64,000 bases of DNA from assembly GCA_035559315.1 (NCBI GenBank), contig DATMBJ010000123.1, positions 1-64,000 of the forward strand, given 5' to 3'. The stretch comes from DATLZM01 sp035559315 (GTDB taxonomy: Bacteria > Actinomycetota > UBA4738 > HRBIN12). A program made the position numbers and the translations under genes. Under the pieces are notes generated by a model that did no database searches, had not been told where the DNA came from, and saw only the letters and a list, made by a program, of their open reading frames with translations. This document shows, piece by piece, positions 7,559-16,365 of the stretch. The first letter of the stretch is position 1; every line of letters starts with the position of its first letter.

Positions 7559-9751
7559 GTGTCGGCGGGAGGGGTGCCGCGGGCGCCGGCCCGGACCGAT
7601 CGCCGGGGGGAGGCTCCGGCGCGGGAGATCACGCTCGTGCCCCACACCCACTGGGACCGGGAGTGGTACGAGCCGTTCGAGGTCTTCCGGGAGCGCCTGG
7701 TCGCGATGATGGACGGCCTCCTCGGGCTGGCCGAGGGAGGCTTCCCCCACTTCCACCTCGACGGGCAGACGGCGATGGTCGACGACTACCTCGAGGTCCG
7801 CCCGGAGCGCGAGGCCGCCATCCGCCGGCTCGCCGCGCTCGGGCGGATCTCGGTCGGGCCCTGGGTGACCCAGGCCGACGAGTTCCTGGTCTCGGGGGAG
7901 ACCCTCTGGAGGAACCTGGAGCGCGGGCTGGCCCGGGCCCGCGAGCTGGGACGGGCCCTGGAGGTCGGGTACCTCCCGGACCAGTTCGGGCACGTCGGGC
8001 AGATGCCGCAGATCCTCCGGCGGTTCGGGATCGACCGGGCCGTCGTCTGGCGCGGCGTCCCCCGGCGGATCGACCGCACGCCGTTCCGGTGGGAGGCCCC
8101 CGACGGGAGCGCGGTGACCGTCGAGTACCTCGCGTTCGGCTACTCCGTCGGCTGGCGGGTGCCCGAGGCTCGGGATGGGCGCGAGCTCGCGGACCTCCTC
8201 CGGGAGACGGCGGCGGAGCTCGGGCCGTTCCTCCTGGACGGGCGGATGCTCGTGCCCGTGGGCTGGGACCACTCCGGACCCGACCCCACGCTCCCCGCGA
8301 AGGTCGAGGAGGCGCGGCGGTGGCTCCCGGGCGTCGAGGTCCGGGTGGGCTCCCTCGCCGACCACCTGTCGGCGGACCCGCCCCCGGAGCTCCCCACGTG
8401 GCGGGGGGAGCTCCGCTCCTCGGCCCGCGCCCACCTCCTCCCCAACGTCTACTCGGCCCGGGCCCACCAGAAGCGCGAGCGGGGGGAGGCCGAGGCGCTC
8501 CTCGAGCGCTACGCCGAACCGCTCGCCGCGCTCGTGCCGGGCTCCGCGTGGCCCCGGGAGGAGCTGGACCGGGCCTGGACCCTCCTGCTCTGGAACGCGG
8601 CCCACGACTCCGTCTGCGGCTGCTCCCACGACCGGGTGGCGCGGGCCGTCGACGCCCGCACCCGGGAGGCCCGCGCGATCGCCGAGCGGATCGCCGACCG
8701 GGCGCTCGCCGCGCTCGCGGCGCAGGTCGCCCGCGCCGGCGTGCTCCGGTTCAACCCCTCCCCGTTCGAGCGGGAGGGCGTCCCCGGCCTCGGCTGGAAG
8801 GTCGAGGGCCCGGGGTGGCGGCGGGCGGCGGCCGAGCCCGTGCCGCTCTCGCTCGACGGGGGGTGGGCCTCGGCCGGGGGCATCGTCTTCCGGCTCCGGG
8901 ACGAGCACGACGAGGGGGACCTGTACGACTTCTGCCCGGCCGAGACGGGAGGGGACCTCCCGCTCGAGGCCGAGCTCCTCGGGCCCGGCCTGGTCCGGTT
9001 CCGGGGCGAGGGGATCGAGGCCCGGGTGGCCGTGGGCCGGGCCCCCGGCGAGCCCTTCCTCCGCCTGGAGGTCGAGGTGGCGAACGAGCGGCCCGACCAC
9101 CGGCTCCGGCTCCACCTCCGGCTGCCCCGCCCGGCGGACGGCTCGGTGGCGGGCGCGCCGTTCGAGCTCGTCCAGCGGCCCCTCGTCTCGGAGGGGAGCG
9201 AGCTCGAGGCCCCCTCGCCGACCTGGCCGGCGCGGGGCGTGGTGTGGGCGGGCGGCCTGGCCGCGCTCGCGCACGGCGTGTTCGAGTACGAGGTCGTGGA
9301 CGGCGCGGAGCTCGCGCTCACGCTGCTCCGGTGCGTGGGGACGATCAGCCGCGAACGACTGGCCACCCGACCCTTCCCCGCCGGGCCCGGCGTGCCGACC
9401 CCCGAAGCCCAGATGCTCGGGACCTGGCGCTTCCCGTTCGGGGTGCTCCCGACCGACCGACCCGAGGGCCTGGTCGCGGCGTGGGAGCGGTTCGCGCTCC
9501 CCCTCCTGGAGGCCGCGGCGCCCGGCGGCGGCCCCCTCCCCGCGAGGGGCTCGCTCCTCGAGGTGGAGGGCGCGGCGCTCTCGAGCGTGCGCCGGGTGGA
9601 CGGCCGGATCGAGGTCCGGATGTGGAACCCCTCCAAGGAGCGGCCGGCCCGGGCCCGCGTGGGCGGGCGCCCGCTCGTGCTGGCCCCAGCGGCGATCGAG
9701 ACGGTCCGCCTCGAGGCTTCCGGCGCGCCCGGGGCGCGGTGGGCCGGGTAG
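7559..9751 (+). CDS. Glycoside hydrolase family 38 alpha-mannosidase
   Basis: Metal-dependent retaining alpha-mannosidase (730 aa). The N-terminal catalytic domain has the zinc motif HTHWDREWY (His29, His31, Asp33). The nucleophile region is YLPDQFGHVGQMPQI (Asp141), and the third metal site is AAHDSVCGCSHD (His349, Asp350). The rest is the beta-sandwich C-terminal part. No signal peptide is visible, so it probably acts in the cytoplasm on imported mannosides; MngB-type 2-O-mannosylglycerate hydrolases belong here too. The start is GTG 7559. VIT begins 12 nt after the stop. No sugar importer is adjacent, so the substrate cannot be inferred from context. Confidence 0.88.
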   Translation: MSAGGVPRAPARTDRRGEAPAREITLVPHTHWDREWYEPFEVFRERLVAMMDGLLGLAEGGFPHFHLDGQTAMVDDYLEVRPEREAAIRRLAALGRISVGPWVTQADEFLVSGETLWRNLERGLARARELGRALEVGYLPDQFGHVGQMPQILRRFGIDRAVVWRGVPRRIDRTPFRWEAPDGSAVTVEYLAFGYSVGWRVPEARDGRELADLLRETAAELGPFLLDGRMLVPVGWDHSGPDPTLPAKVEEARRWLPGVEVRVGSLADHLSADPPPELPTWRGELRSSARAHLLPNVYSARAHQKRERGEAEALLERYAEPLAALVPGSAWPREELDRAWTLLLWNAAHDSVCGCSHDRVARAVDARTREARAIAERIADRALAALAAQVARAGVLRFNPSPFEREGVPGLGWKVEGPGWRRAAAEPVPLSLDGGWASAGGIVFRLRDEHDEGDLYDFCPAETGGDLPLEAELLGPGLVRFRGEGIEARVAVGRAPGEPFLRLEVEVANERPDHRLRLHLRLPRPADGSVAGAPFELVQRPLVSEGSELEAPSPTWPARGVVWAGGLAALAHGVFEYEVVDGAELALTLLRCVGTISRERLATRPFPAGPGVPTPEAQMLGTWRFPFGVLPTDRPEGLVAAWERFALPLLEAAAPGGGPLPARGSLLEVEGAALSSVRRVDGRIEVRMWNPSKERPARARVGGRPLVLAPAAIETVRLEASGAPGARWAG

Positions 9752-9763
9752 GCTTCGGCCGGC

Positions 9764-10585
9764 ATGGACCAGCGACGGCTCTCCCCGGAGGACCGCCGGA
9801 CGAGGGCGCAGCTCCCGATGCTCACCGGGCTCGTCCGGCGCCTCCGGGAGCGGCGCCCCCCCGCCGTGCCGCACCCGGGCCCGGTCCGCGGCGAGCAGGT
9901 CCCGGGGCTCGGGAAGAGCGGGACCCTCCGCGCGGCGATCTTCGGCGTGAACGACGGCCTCGTGTCGAACGTCTCGCTGATCATGGGGGTGGCCGGGGCC
10001 GGGGTGTCCAACCGCTTCATCCTGCTCGCGGGCGTCGCCGGGCTCCTGGCGGGCGCGTGCTCGATGGGCGCGGGCGAGTACATCTCGATGCGCGTGCAGC
10101 GCGAGGTGTTCGAGCGCCTCCTCCACCTCGAGGCCCACGAGCTCGCCGAGATGCCGGAGGAGGAGCGCCGCGAGCTGGCCGAGATCTACCGGCGGAAGGG
10201 GCTCTCCGCCGACCTCGCCGACCGGATCGCCCTCGAGCTGATGCGGGACCCGCGGGTCGCGCTCGAGACCCACGCCCGCGAGGAGCTCGGGCTGGACCCG
10301 GGGGAGCTGGGCTCGCCCTGGGGCGCCGCCGTCTCCTCGTTCCTCACGTTCGCCTTCGGCGCGCTCGTCCCGCTCGCGCCGTTCCTCGTCGCCACCGGGA
10401 ACGCCGCCGTCGTCGCCTCGGCGGTCCTCTCCGGCGCGGTCCTGTTCGCGGTGGGGGCGGCGATGAGCCTGTTCACCGGCCGCCACGCCCCGCTCTCCGG
10501 CCTGCGGATGCTCCTGGTCGGCGCCCTGGCCGCCGCGATCACCTACGGCGTCGGGCGCCTCCTCCACGTGAACGCGGCCTCGTAG
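9764..10585 (+). CDS. VIT1/CCC1 family iron/manganese transporter
   Basis: Membrane protein (273 aa) that moves Fe2+ or Mn2+ out of the cytosol. The first VIT helix motif AAIFGVNDGLVSNVSLIMGV and SMGAGEYISMRVQ are diagnostic. The Glu-rich cytoplasmic metal-binding segment (about residues 115-180: LEAHELAEMPEEERRELAEI onward) precedes three C-terminal helices. The 50-residue N-terminus is basic and soluble. A TAGGCT at 9749-9754, overlapping the GH38 stop, lies 9 nt before the ATG and may give it its own transcript. Its last 47 nt overlap the 3' end of convergent pgl. Confidence 0.88.
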   Translation: MDQRRLSPEDRRTRAQLPMLTGLVRRLRERRPPAVPHPGPVRGEQVPGLGKSGTLRAAIFGVNDGLVSNVSLIMGVAGAGVSNRFILLAGVAGLLAGACSMGAGEYISMRVQREVFERLLHLEAHELAEMPEEERRELAEIYRRKGLSADLADRIALELMRDPRVALETHAREELGLDPGELGSPWGAAVSSFLTFAFGALVPLAPFLVATGNAAVVASAVLSGAVLFAVGAAMSLFTGRHAPLSGLRMLLVGALAAAITYGVGRLLHVNAAS

Positions 10586-11249
10586 GCGCCCGGCCGGGCG
10601 CGCCCCGCGACCGTGCGCCGGGGTCCTCCCCCGCGGCCTCGGGGTCGGCGATCGCCACCACCCGGGCCGCGGCGACCAGGGAGGCCGGGATCCCCGGATC
10701 GCCCCGGAGGAGCCGGGCGAGCGCCGCCCGCTTCGCCCGCCCCGAGACCAGGAACGCCGCCACCCGGGCCGCGGAGAGGACCGGGAGCGTGAGGGTCAGG
10801 CGCCGGTGGTCGGGGCGTTCCACGAGCGCCACCCAGCGCTCGGTCTCGAGGGCGGCCCGGTCCCCCGGGAACAACGACGCGGTGTGCCCGTCCTCCCCGA
10901 GGCCCAGGAACACGAGGTCGAGCCGCGGGAGCCCCGGCCCCAGCGCCGCGGCCAGCTCGGCCTCGTACCCCGCGGGGTCGCAGCCGGTCATCGGGTGGAC
11001 GCGGGCCGGCACCCGGGAGAGGAGGGTCTCGGCGGCCATCCGCAGGTTCGAGTCGGGGTGGTCGGGCGGCACGCACCGCTCGTCCCCGAAGAAGACGTCC
11101 ACCTCCCGCCACGGGTAGGGGAGGAGCGCAAGCCGGCGGTAGAGCTCCCGGGGCGTCGAGCCGCCGGCCAGGGCCAGCGTGCGCGGGCGCACCTCGACGA
11201 ACAGCCGCACGCCGGCCGCCGCGGGGTCGGGATCGACGACGAGCTCCAC
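10539..11249 (-). CDS. pgl: 6-phosphogluconolactonase
   Basis: Hydrolyses 6-phosphogluconolactone in the oxidative pentose phosphate pathway (236 aa). Family motifs are LALAGGSTPRELY (phosphate loop), VFFGDERCVPPDHPDSN and GLGEDGHTASLFP. The C-terminus is an Arg/Gly-rich tail of about 30 residues that overlaps the VIT gene by 47 nt. This tail is probably an extension read into the neighbour's end rather than a domain. The GTG start lies 1 nt after the pgi stop, so the two are almost certainly translated together. No zwf or gnd is nearby. Confidence 0.9.
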   Translation of the reverse strand: MELVVDPDPAAAGVRLFVEVRPRTLALAGGSTPRELYRRLALLPYPWREVDVFFGDERCVPPDHPDSNLRMAAETLLSRVPARVHPMTGCDPAGYEAELAAALGPGLPRLDLVFLGLGEDGHTASLFPGDRAALETERWVALVERPDHRRLTLTLPVLSAARVAAFLVSGRAKRAALARLLRGDPGIPASLVAAARVVAIADPEAAGEDPGARSRGAPGRAPTRPRSRGGGARRRR

Positions 11250-11250
11250 C

Positions 11251-12783
11251 TCAGCCCGCCGCCGCCTCGAGCCCCTCCAGGGAGGTCCGGGCGACCGGCC
11301 TCCCTCGCTCCCTGAGCGCCGCCAGGTCGCCCGCGGCCTGGGCGAGGAGGAGGTCCCGGAACGTGTAGGGCTCGCCGGGGATCCCCACGTCCTCCCCCGG
11401 CTCCTCCACCACCTGGAGGAACCGGCCGGTCGGGGGACCCCCCTTGTGGAGCTGGCCGGTGGAGTGGAGGTACCGCGGCCCGAACCCCACGGTCACCGCC
11501 ACCCGGAGCCGGTCGCGCAGGCGCAGCCGCACGGCCTGGAGGCGCTCCCGAACCTCCCGGCTCCGGGCGAGGAAGGCCTGGATCGCGATGTACGCGGGGG
11601 GCGCCGCGCCGGCCAGGACCTCCTCCACGTCACCGGGATCCGGCGCCGCGTCGCCCTCCCCGGCCAGGACCCGGGCGGTGCGGTCCTTCGCCGCCTGCAC
11701 GTCCGGCTGGTCGAAGGGGTTCACGCCGAGGACCGCCCCGGCCACGGCCGTGGCGAGCTCCCAGCGGAACATCTCCGCCCCCAGGCGGACCTCGCCCCCG
11801 ATCCGCTCCACCGGGTGCCCGGCGCGCTCGAGCCAGGCGAGGATCGGGCTCGCCGCCGCCTCGCCGAGGGCCACGAACAGCGGGTCGTCGCCGTAGACCG
11901 CGGGCGGGCCGAGGGGGGCCCCCTCCACCGGCAGGATCCCCCGGCCCCGCTTCCCGGTGGACTCCGCCACCAGCTGCTCGAGCCAGGCCCCCAGCGGGGC
12001 GACCCGGTCGGGGAGCGCGAGCGTGAGCTTGTCCCGCCCGAGGAGCGCGGCCTCGCCGAGCAGCGCCCCCAGCCGCACCCCGGGGTTGTCCGCGGCGCGG
12101 ACCTCGGGCCCGCAGGCCGCGGCCATCGCCGCGGCCCCGTCGAGGATCCCCTCGAGGTCCGCGCCGACCAGGGCGGCCGGGACCAGCCCGAAGTACGAGA
12201 GCGCGGAGTAACGGCCGCCGATGTCCGGGGGGTTGAGGAAGGCGCGGCGGAACCCGCGCTCCTCGGCGACCCGGGCGAGCGGCGTGCCCGGGTCGGTGAT
12301 CGCCACGAACCTCGAGGGATCGCCGAGCCGCTCCCACAGCCACGCGAGGTGGGCCCGGGTCTCGAGGGTCGTCCCCGACTTGCTCGCCACCACCACGAGC
12401 GCCCGACGGCCGTCCAGCTCGGCCTCGAGCCCCCGGAGCTCCTCCGGGTGGGTCGTGTCCAGCACGACCAGCCGTGGCGACCCCGAGCCGCCGGCGGCGA
12501 CCGCGCCGAACACCTCGGCCGCCAGGCTCGACCCGCCCATCCCGGCCAGCACGACCGTCGAGATCCCCTCGGCCGCGACCTCCCGGGCGAACGCCCGCAG
12601 CCGCGGGATCTCCTCCCGCATCCCCTCGTGGACCGTGAGCCAGCCCAGCCGGTCGGCGACCTCGATGGGCTCGGGGGCCCACACCGTGTGGTCCCGCTGC
12701 CAGATCCTCCGGGGCACGTCGTCGCGGTCCAGCGCGTCCAGGCGGGCGGCGAGGGCGGCCCGGAGGGCTTCGGGCAGGCTCAC
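11251..12783 (-). CDS. pgi: Glucose-6-phosphate isomerase
   Basis: Interconverts glucose-6-P and fructose-6-P (510 aa). Sugar-isomerase (SIS) motifs are AGMGGSSLAAEV and VASKSGTTLETRAH. The catalytic Glu region is EQLVAESTGKRGRGILP, and the C-terminal Lys/His region is STGQLHKGGPPTGRF. It resembles the short bacterial type often found beside or fused to transaldolase, rather than the E. coli type. Its GTG start overlaps the marR stop by 4 nt and its stop is 1 nt before pgl, giving a compact marR-pgi-pgl operon. Confidence 0.9.
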   Translation of the reverse strand: MSLPEALRAALAARLDALDRDDVPRRIWQRDHTVWAPEPIEVADRLGWLTVHEGMREEIPRLRAFAREVAAEGISTVVLAGMGGSSLAAEVFGAVAAGGSGSPRLVVLDTTHPEELRGLEAELDGRRALVVVASKSGTTLETRAHLAWLWERLGDPSRFVAITDPGTPLARVAEERGFRRAFLNPPDIGGRYSALSYFGLVPAALVGADLEGILDGAAAMAAACGPEVRAADNPGVRLGALLGEAALLGRDKLTLALPDRVAPLGAWLEQLVAESTGKRGRGILPVEGAPLGPPAVYGDDPLFVALGEAAASPILAWLERAGHPVERIGGEVRLGAEMFRWELATAVAGAVLGVNPFDQPDVQAAKDRTARVLAGEGDAAPDPGDVEEVLAGAAPPAYIAIQAFLARSREVRERLQAVRLRLRDRLRVAVTVGFGPRYLHSTGQLHKGGPPTGRFLQVVEEPGEDVGIPGEPYTFRDLLLAQAAGDLAALRERGRPVARTSLEGLEAAAG

Positions 12784-13253
12784 CCCTCGCCCCTCCGCCC
12801 CACGCGGACCAGCTCCTCGAGCGCCCCCCGCAGGGCCTCGTAGCGCCGCTCGCCGAGCTGCCGCCGGGCCCGTGACTCCACCGCCGCGGCCGCCCGGCGG
12901 GCCTCGGCCGCGCCCCGCCGGCCGCGGGCCGTGAGGCGCACCACCTTCGCCCGCCCGTCCTCGGGGTCCGGGACCCGCCGCACGTAGCCCCGCTCCTCGA
13001 GCTGGTCCACGACGACCATCATGCCCTGCTTGGAGATCCCGGCGCGACGCGCGAGGTCGGTGAGCCTCGTCCCGCTGCGGCGGTCGATGTTCAGGAAGAC
13101 GGCCAGGTGGCCCGCGCGGAGGTCGGGGTACCCGCGCTCCGCGAGCACCTCCTCGAGCTCCGCCGCGACCGCGCGGTGGCCCTCCAGGAGGAGTCGCCCG
13201 AGGTCCCGCTGCCGCACGGCCCCATCCTGCCCCAGCGGCCGGGGTCCGTCCAT
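12780..13253 (-). CDS. MarR family transcriptional regulator
   Basis: Winged-helix DNA-binding protein (157 aa). The recognition region is RLTDLARRAGISKQGMMVVVDQLEERGYV, with the wing RVPDPEDGRAKVVRLTARG, both typical of MarR. Being the first gene of marR-pgi-pgl, it may control central sugar metabolism, but no effector can be named. The start is ATG 13253; an internal GTG at 13217, preceded at 6 nt by CAGGAT, is an alternative that would drop 12 residues. Divergent from the acetyltransferase gene with 35 nt between starts, so it may also regulate that gene. Confidence 0.85.
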   Translation of the reverse strand: MDGPRPLGQDGAVRQRDLGRLLLEGHRAVAAELEEVLAERGYPDLRAGHLAVFLNIDRRSGTRLTDLARRAGISKQGMMVVVDQLEERGYVRRVPDPEDGRAKVVRLTARGRRGAAEARRAAAAVESRARRQLGERRYEALRGALEELVRVGRRGEG

Positions 13254-13276
13254 CCGGTTGACGAACCCGCGGGCGC

Positions 13277-13282
13277 TAGCCT
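13277..13282 (+). promoter_or_regulatory. -10 hexamer of the GNAT gene
   Basis: TAGCCT followed by 6 nt and the GTG start at 13289; no ribosome site between, so the transcript is predicted to be leaderless. Confidence 0.45.
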
Positions 13283-13288
13283 GGGTCC

Positions 13289-13777
13289 GTGGAGGTTCGC
13301 GCGGCGCGGCCGGCGGAGTACGAGGAGGCGGGGCAGGTCGCCCGCCTCGCGTACGCCGAGTTCGCCCGGCCCGGCGAGACGTCGTGGGAGCGCTACCTCG
13401 ACGAGCTGGCGGACGTCGCCGGGCGCGCCGGGCGGACGCTCGTCCTGGTGGCGGTGGAGGACGGCCGGGTGATCGGCAGCGTCACCCTCGAGCTCGAGGG
13501 CCGGGTCGACCCCGACGAGCCGCCGCTCCGCCCCGACGAGGCCCACGTGCGGATGCTCGCGGTCCACCCCGCGCACCGGCGGCGGGGCGTGGCCCGCGCG
13601 CTGATGGCCGCCTGCGAGGAGGAAGCCCGTCGGCGCGGGCGGAGACTGCTCACGCTCCACACGACGCAGCGGATGCGCGCCGCCCAGCGGATGTACGAGG
13701 CGCTGGGGTTCGAGCGGGGACCGGACCGGGTGTTCGAGGACGGGTTCGTCCTGCTCTCGTACTCGAAGCGCCTCTAG
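13289..13777 (+). CDS. GNAT family N-acetyltransferase
   Basis: Acetyl-CoA-dependent transferase (162 aa) with the GNAT core. Motif A is VRMLAVHPAHRRRGVARALM (acetyl-CoA pyrophosphate loop RRRGVA), and motif B region is AQRMYEALGFERG. The acceptor cannot be inferred. GTG 13289 fits the -10 at 13277-13282. Its stop TAG shares a ctag with the stop of the convergent ABC exporter, a 4-nt overlap. Confidence 0.85.
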   Translation: MEVRAARPAEYEEAGQVARLAYAEFARPGETSWERYLDELADVAGRAGRTLVLVAVEDGRVIGSVTLELEGRVDPDEPPLRPDEAHVRMLAVHPAHRRRGVARALMAACEEEARRRGRRLLTLHTTQRMRAAQRMYEALGFERGPDRVFEDGFVLLSYSKRL

Positions 13778-15756
13778 GCGTGCCGCGTCCGCACCACCTG
13801 GCCCGAGGCCAGGACCACCCCGTCCTCGCACTCCGCCTCGACCAGGCCGCCCCGGAACTGCTGCTCGTACAGGCGCGCGTAGAGCCCCCCGCGCCCGAGG
13901 AGCTCGGCGTGCGTGCCGCGCTCCACGACCCGGCCCCGGTCGAGGACGAAGATCACGTCGGCGGAGAGGATCGTGGACAGGCGGTGGGCGATCGCGATCG
14001 TCGTCCGGCCCCGCATCAGCGGCCGGAGGGCCTCCTGGACCAGCCGCTCCGACGCGGTGTCGAGCGAGGACGTGGCCTCGTCGAGGATCAGGATCCGGGG
14101 GTCCTTGAGGATCACCCGGGCGATCGCCAGACGCTGCTTCTCCCCGCCGGAGAGCTTGTAGCCGCGCTCCCCCACCACGGTGTCGTACCCGTCGGGCAGC
14201 TCCATGATCCGGTCGTGGATGAACGCGGCCCTGGCCGCGGCCACCAGCTCCTCCTCCGTGGCGTCCGGCTTCCCGTAGAGCAGGTTCCGGCGGATCGTGG
14301 TGTGGAACAGGTAGGTCTCCTGGGTGACCATCCCGATGATCTCGCCGAGCGAGTCGAGCCGGATCCGCCGCACGTCGATCCCGTCGATCTCGACCGCGCC
14401 CCGCTGCACGTCGTAGAACCGGGGCACGAGGTAGGTCATCGTGGTCTTCCCCGCCCCCGAGGGCCCGACGAGCGCGGCGAGCTGCCCGGGCTCGATCTCG
14501 AGGTCCACGCCCTCGAGCGTCCACTCCCTCCGGCGCCGTTCCCCGTCGCCGAGCTCGGGCGAGACCGGCGGCCCCGCCTCGGATCCCTCGTAGCGGAACC
14601 ACACGTCGCGGAACCGGACCCGCCCCCGCACCTCCGCGGGTCGGAGCTCGACCGCGTCGGGCGCGTCGGCGATCTCGTGGGGGAGGTCCAGGTACTCGAA
14701 GATCCGGTCGAAGAGCGCGAGCGAGGAGTGCACCTCGGTCGAGACCTGGAGCATCGACCCGATCGGGAAGAAGAGCCGGGACTGGAGCGTCGTGAAGGCC
14801 ACGATGTCTCCGGCCTGGATCTGCTCGAAGGGGTTCCGGCTGTTCACCCACCCCGCCACGAGGTACACGAGGGCCGGCGTGATCGAGAAGAACACCTGGA
14901 CGAACGCGAAGAACGAGCGCCCGATCATCGCCTGGCGGATCTGGAGCCCCGTGAGGCGCTCGTTCTCCTCCCGGAACCGGCCGATCTCGTGCCGCTGCCG
15001 CCCGAAGGCCTTCGAGAGCAGGATCCCCGAGACCGAGAGCGTCTCCTCGGTCACCGCCGTGAGGTCGGCGAGGGTCCTCTGGGTGCTCGTCGCCACCTCG
15101 CGCCGGGCCTTCCCCACCCGGGCCGTGAGCCAGAGGAACAAGGGCATCATCGAGAGCGACAGGACCGTGAGGGGCACCGACAGGACGAGCATCGCGGCCA
15201 GGGAGCTCGCGATGATCACGACGTTCGCCAGGACGGAGGATGCGGTGTCGGTCACGACGGTCTGCACGCCGCCCACGTCGTTCGCCAGGCGGGACTGGAT
15301 CTCGCCGGTCCGCGTGGTCGTGAAGAACCGGAGCGGCATGAACTGCAGGTGCGCGTAGAGCGCGTTCCGCAGGTCCTGCATCACGCGGAGCCCCACGAGC
15401 TGCGACAGGTAGGACTGGGCGATGCCGATGAGCCCGGTGACGATCGGGACCGCCACCATGATGCCCACGTAGGCCGCGAGGAGCGGGAGGTTCGGACAGG
15501 GCCGCCCCGAGCACATCCCGGCCCCCGGGCCGCGCACCGGACCGAACAGCGCGTCGTTGAAGATCGCGGCGATCATGAGCGGGTTCACGACCCCGAGGCC
15601 GCTCGACACCACGATCAGGAACCCGACGAGCGCGACCTTCCCCCGGTACGGGCGGAACGTGGCCAGCACCCGGCGGACCGTCCGGCGATCGACCCTCCGC
15701 CGGTCCTCCTCGGAGAGGGGCGTCCGCATCATCCGGAACATCCCGTGGCCCCGCAC
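13774..15756 (-). CDS. ABC exporter half-transporter, fused membrane and ATPase domains
   Basis: Type IV ABC exporter (660 aa): six transmembrane helices in about residues 35-340, then an ATPase domain. The ATPase has Walker A GPSGAGKTT, signature KLSGGEKQRLAIARV, Walker B ILILDEATSSLD and switch His in AIAHRLSTI. It works as a homodimer or heterodimer; no partner gene is adjacent, so a homodimer is likely. A Cys-containing periplasmic loop (GAGMCSGRPCPN) sits between the first two helices. GTG 15756 was chosen because TATGCT lies exactly 6 nt before it; ATG 15741 is the alternative. Substrate (lipid or drug) is unknown. Confidence 0.87.
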   Translation of the reverse strand: MRGHGMFRMMRTPLSEEDRRRVDRRTVRRVLATFRPYRGKVALVGFLIVVSSGLGVVNPLMIAAIFNDALFGPVRGPGAGMCSGRPCPNLPLLAAYVGIMVAVPIVTGLIGIAQSYLSQLVGLRVMQDLRNALYAHLQFMPLRFFTTTRTGEIQSRLANDVGGVQTVVTDTASSVLANVVIIASSLAAMLVLSVPLTVLSLSMMPLFLWLTARVGKARREVATSTQRTLADLTAVTEETLSVSGILLSKAFGRQRHEIGRFREENERLTGLQIRQAMIGRSFFAFVQVFFSITPALVYLVAGWVNSRNPFEQIQAGDIVAFTTLQSRLFFPIGSMLQVSTEVHSSLALFDRIFEYLDLPHEIADAPDAVELRPAEVRGRVRFRDVWFRYEGSEAGPPVSPELGDGERRRREWTLEGVDLEIEPGQLAALVGPSGAGKTTMTYLVPRFYDVQRGAVEIDGIDVRRIRLDSLGEIIGMVTQETYLFHTTIRRNLLYGKPDATEEELVAAARAAFIHDRIMELPDGYDTVVGERGYKLSGGEKQRLAIARVILKDPRILILDEATSSLDTASERLVQEALRPLMRGRTTIAIAHRLSTILSADVIFVLDRGRVVERGTHAELLGRGGLYARLYEQQFRGGLVEAECEDGVVLASGQVVRTRHA

Positions 15757-15762
15757 GGGACC

Positions 15763-15768
15763 AGCATA
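15763..15768 (-). promoter_or_regulatory. -10 hexamer of the ABC exporter gene
   Basis: TATGCT on the minus strand, 6 nt before GTG 15756. It favours this upstream GTG over ATG 15741. Confidence 0.45.
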
Positions 15769-15800
15769 GGCGGGGTGGCGCGGGACGCCTCGGACGCCGG

Positions 15801-15860
15801 GGCGGTGCGCCGACGCCGGGACGCGCGGCGGGCGGTGCGCCGACGCCGGGACGCGCGGCG
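15801..15860. repeat. Perfect 30-bp direct tandem repeat, two copies
   Basis: Positions 15801-15830 and 15831-15860 are identical, starting ggcggtgcgccgacgccggg. A degraded third start (gggttgcgc) follows. It lies in the 165-nt gap between the divergent ABC exporter and mgtC genes, upstream of both promoters' -10 elements. No function is evident; it may be slippage or a regulator-binding array. Confidence 0.85.
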
Positions 15861-15909
15861 GGGGTTGCGCGATGCGCCCCCCTGGGGCGACGGCGGCTCT
15901 CCGCTGAGC

Positions 15910-15915
15910 TAGCGT
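15910..15915 (+). promoter_or_regulatory. -10 hexamer of mgtC
   Basis: TAGCGT, 6 nt before the ATG at 15922, no Shine-Dalgarno sequence: leaderless mRNA predicted. Confidence 0.42.
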
Positions 15916-15921
15916 GAGCGC

Positions 15922-16365
15922 ATGGAGCAGTGGGAGCTGCTCGCGCGCATCCTCCTCGCCGCCGTCCTGGGCTACGGGATCGGATGGGAGCGTGAGTTCC
16001 GGGGGAAGCCCGCCGGCGAGCGCACGTTCGCGCTGGTGGCCCTGGGGGCCGCGGCCTTCACCGCGCTCCAGGTCGATCGGTTCTTCACCGACCGCATCAT
16101 CCAAGGGATCGTGACCGGCGTCGGGTTCCTGGGCGCCGGCCTGATCTTCCGAGCCGAGGGAGGGACCGTCCACGGGCTCACCACCGCGGCGTCCGCCTGG
16201 GCGGCCGCCGCGGTCGGGGTGCTCTGCGGAGCCGGCGACTACCTCCTCGGCGCGGCGACGGCCGTCCTGGTCGTGCTGATCCTGGAGCTGAACTACCTCC
16301 CGGCCATCCGCCGCATCGACGCCCGGCGCCAGCGGGCGCGGTCCGAGGGCGACGACGGGGGCTAG
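15922..16365 (+). CDS. MgtC/SapB family membrane protein
   Basis: Small membrane protein (147 aa) with four predicted helices. Family motifs are LGYGIGWEREFRGKPAGERTF and VGFLGAGLIFR followed by VHGLTTAASAWAAAAVG. Members help cells cope with low magnesium or, in pathogens, modulate the F-type ATPase; the biochemical activity is unsettled. This version lacks the soluble C-terminal ACT-like domain of Salmonella MgtC and ends in a short basic tail, so it is the minimal SapB type. It ends convergently with the uracil-DNA glycosylase gene, 4-nt overlap. Confidence 0.88.
   Translation: MEQWELLARILLAAVLGYGIGWEREFRGKPAGERTFALVALGAAAFTALQVDRFFTDRIIQGIVTGVGFLGAGLIFRAEGGTVHGLTTAASAWAAAAVGVLCGAGDYLLGAATAVLVVLILELNYLPAIRRIDARRQRARSEGDDGG

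Noticed and set aside
4955..10567. A single open frame of about 1870 codons on the minus strand
   Set aside because: It runs antisense through pyrE, the AI-2E permease, GH38 and VIT genes, has a composition of Arg, Pro, Gly, Glu and His repeats without any domain motif, and arises because stop codons are rare in the shadow frames of very GC-rich genes.
10539..10585. A frameshift at the pgl or VIT gene end
   Set aside because: Both proteins have complete conserved cores; the 47-nt convergent overlap comes from a low-complexity extension of Pgl.
5656..11118. A frame of about 1820 codons on the plus strand, and another of 1733 codons at 40229-45430
   Set aside because: Both are out-of-frame or antisense shadows of well supported genes and show low-complexity Arg/Pro/Gly/Ala composition.
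15801..15860. CRISPR array
   Set aside because: Only two abutting repeat units with no spacers and no cas genes.
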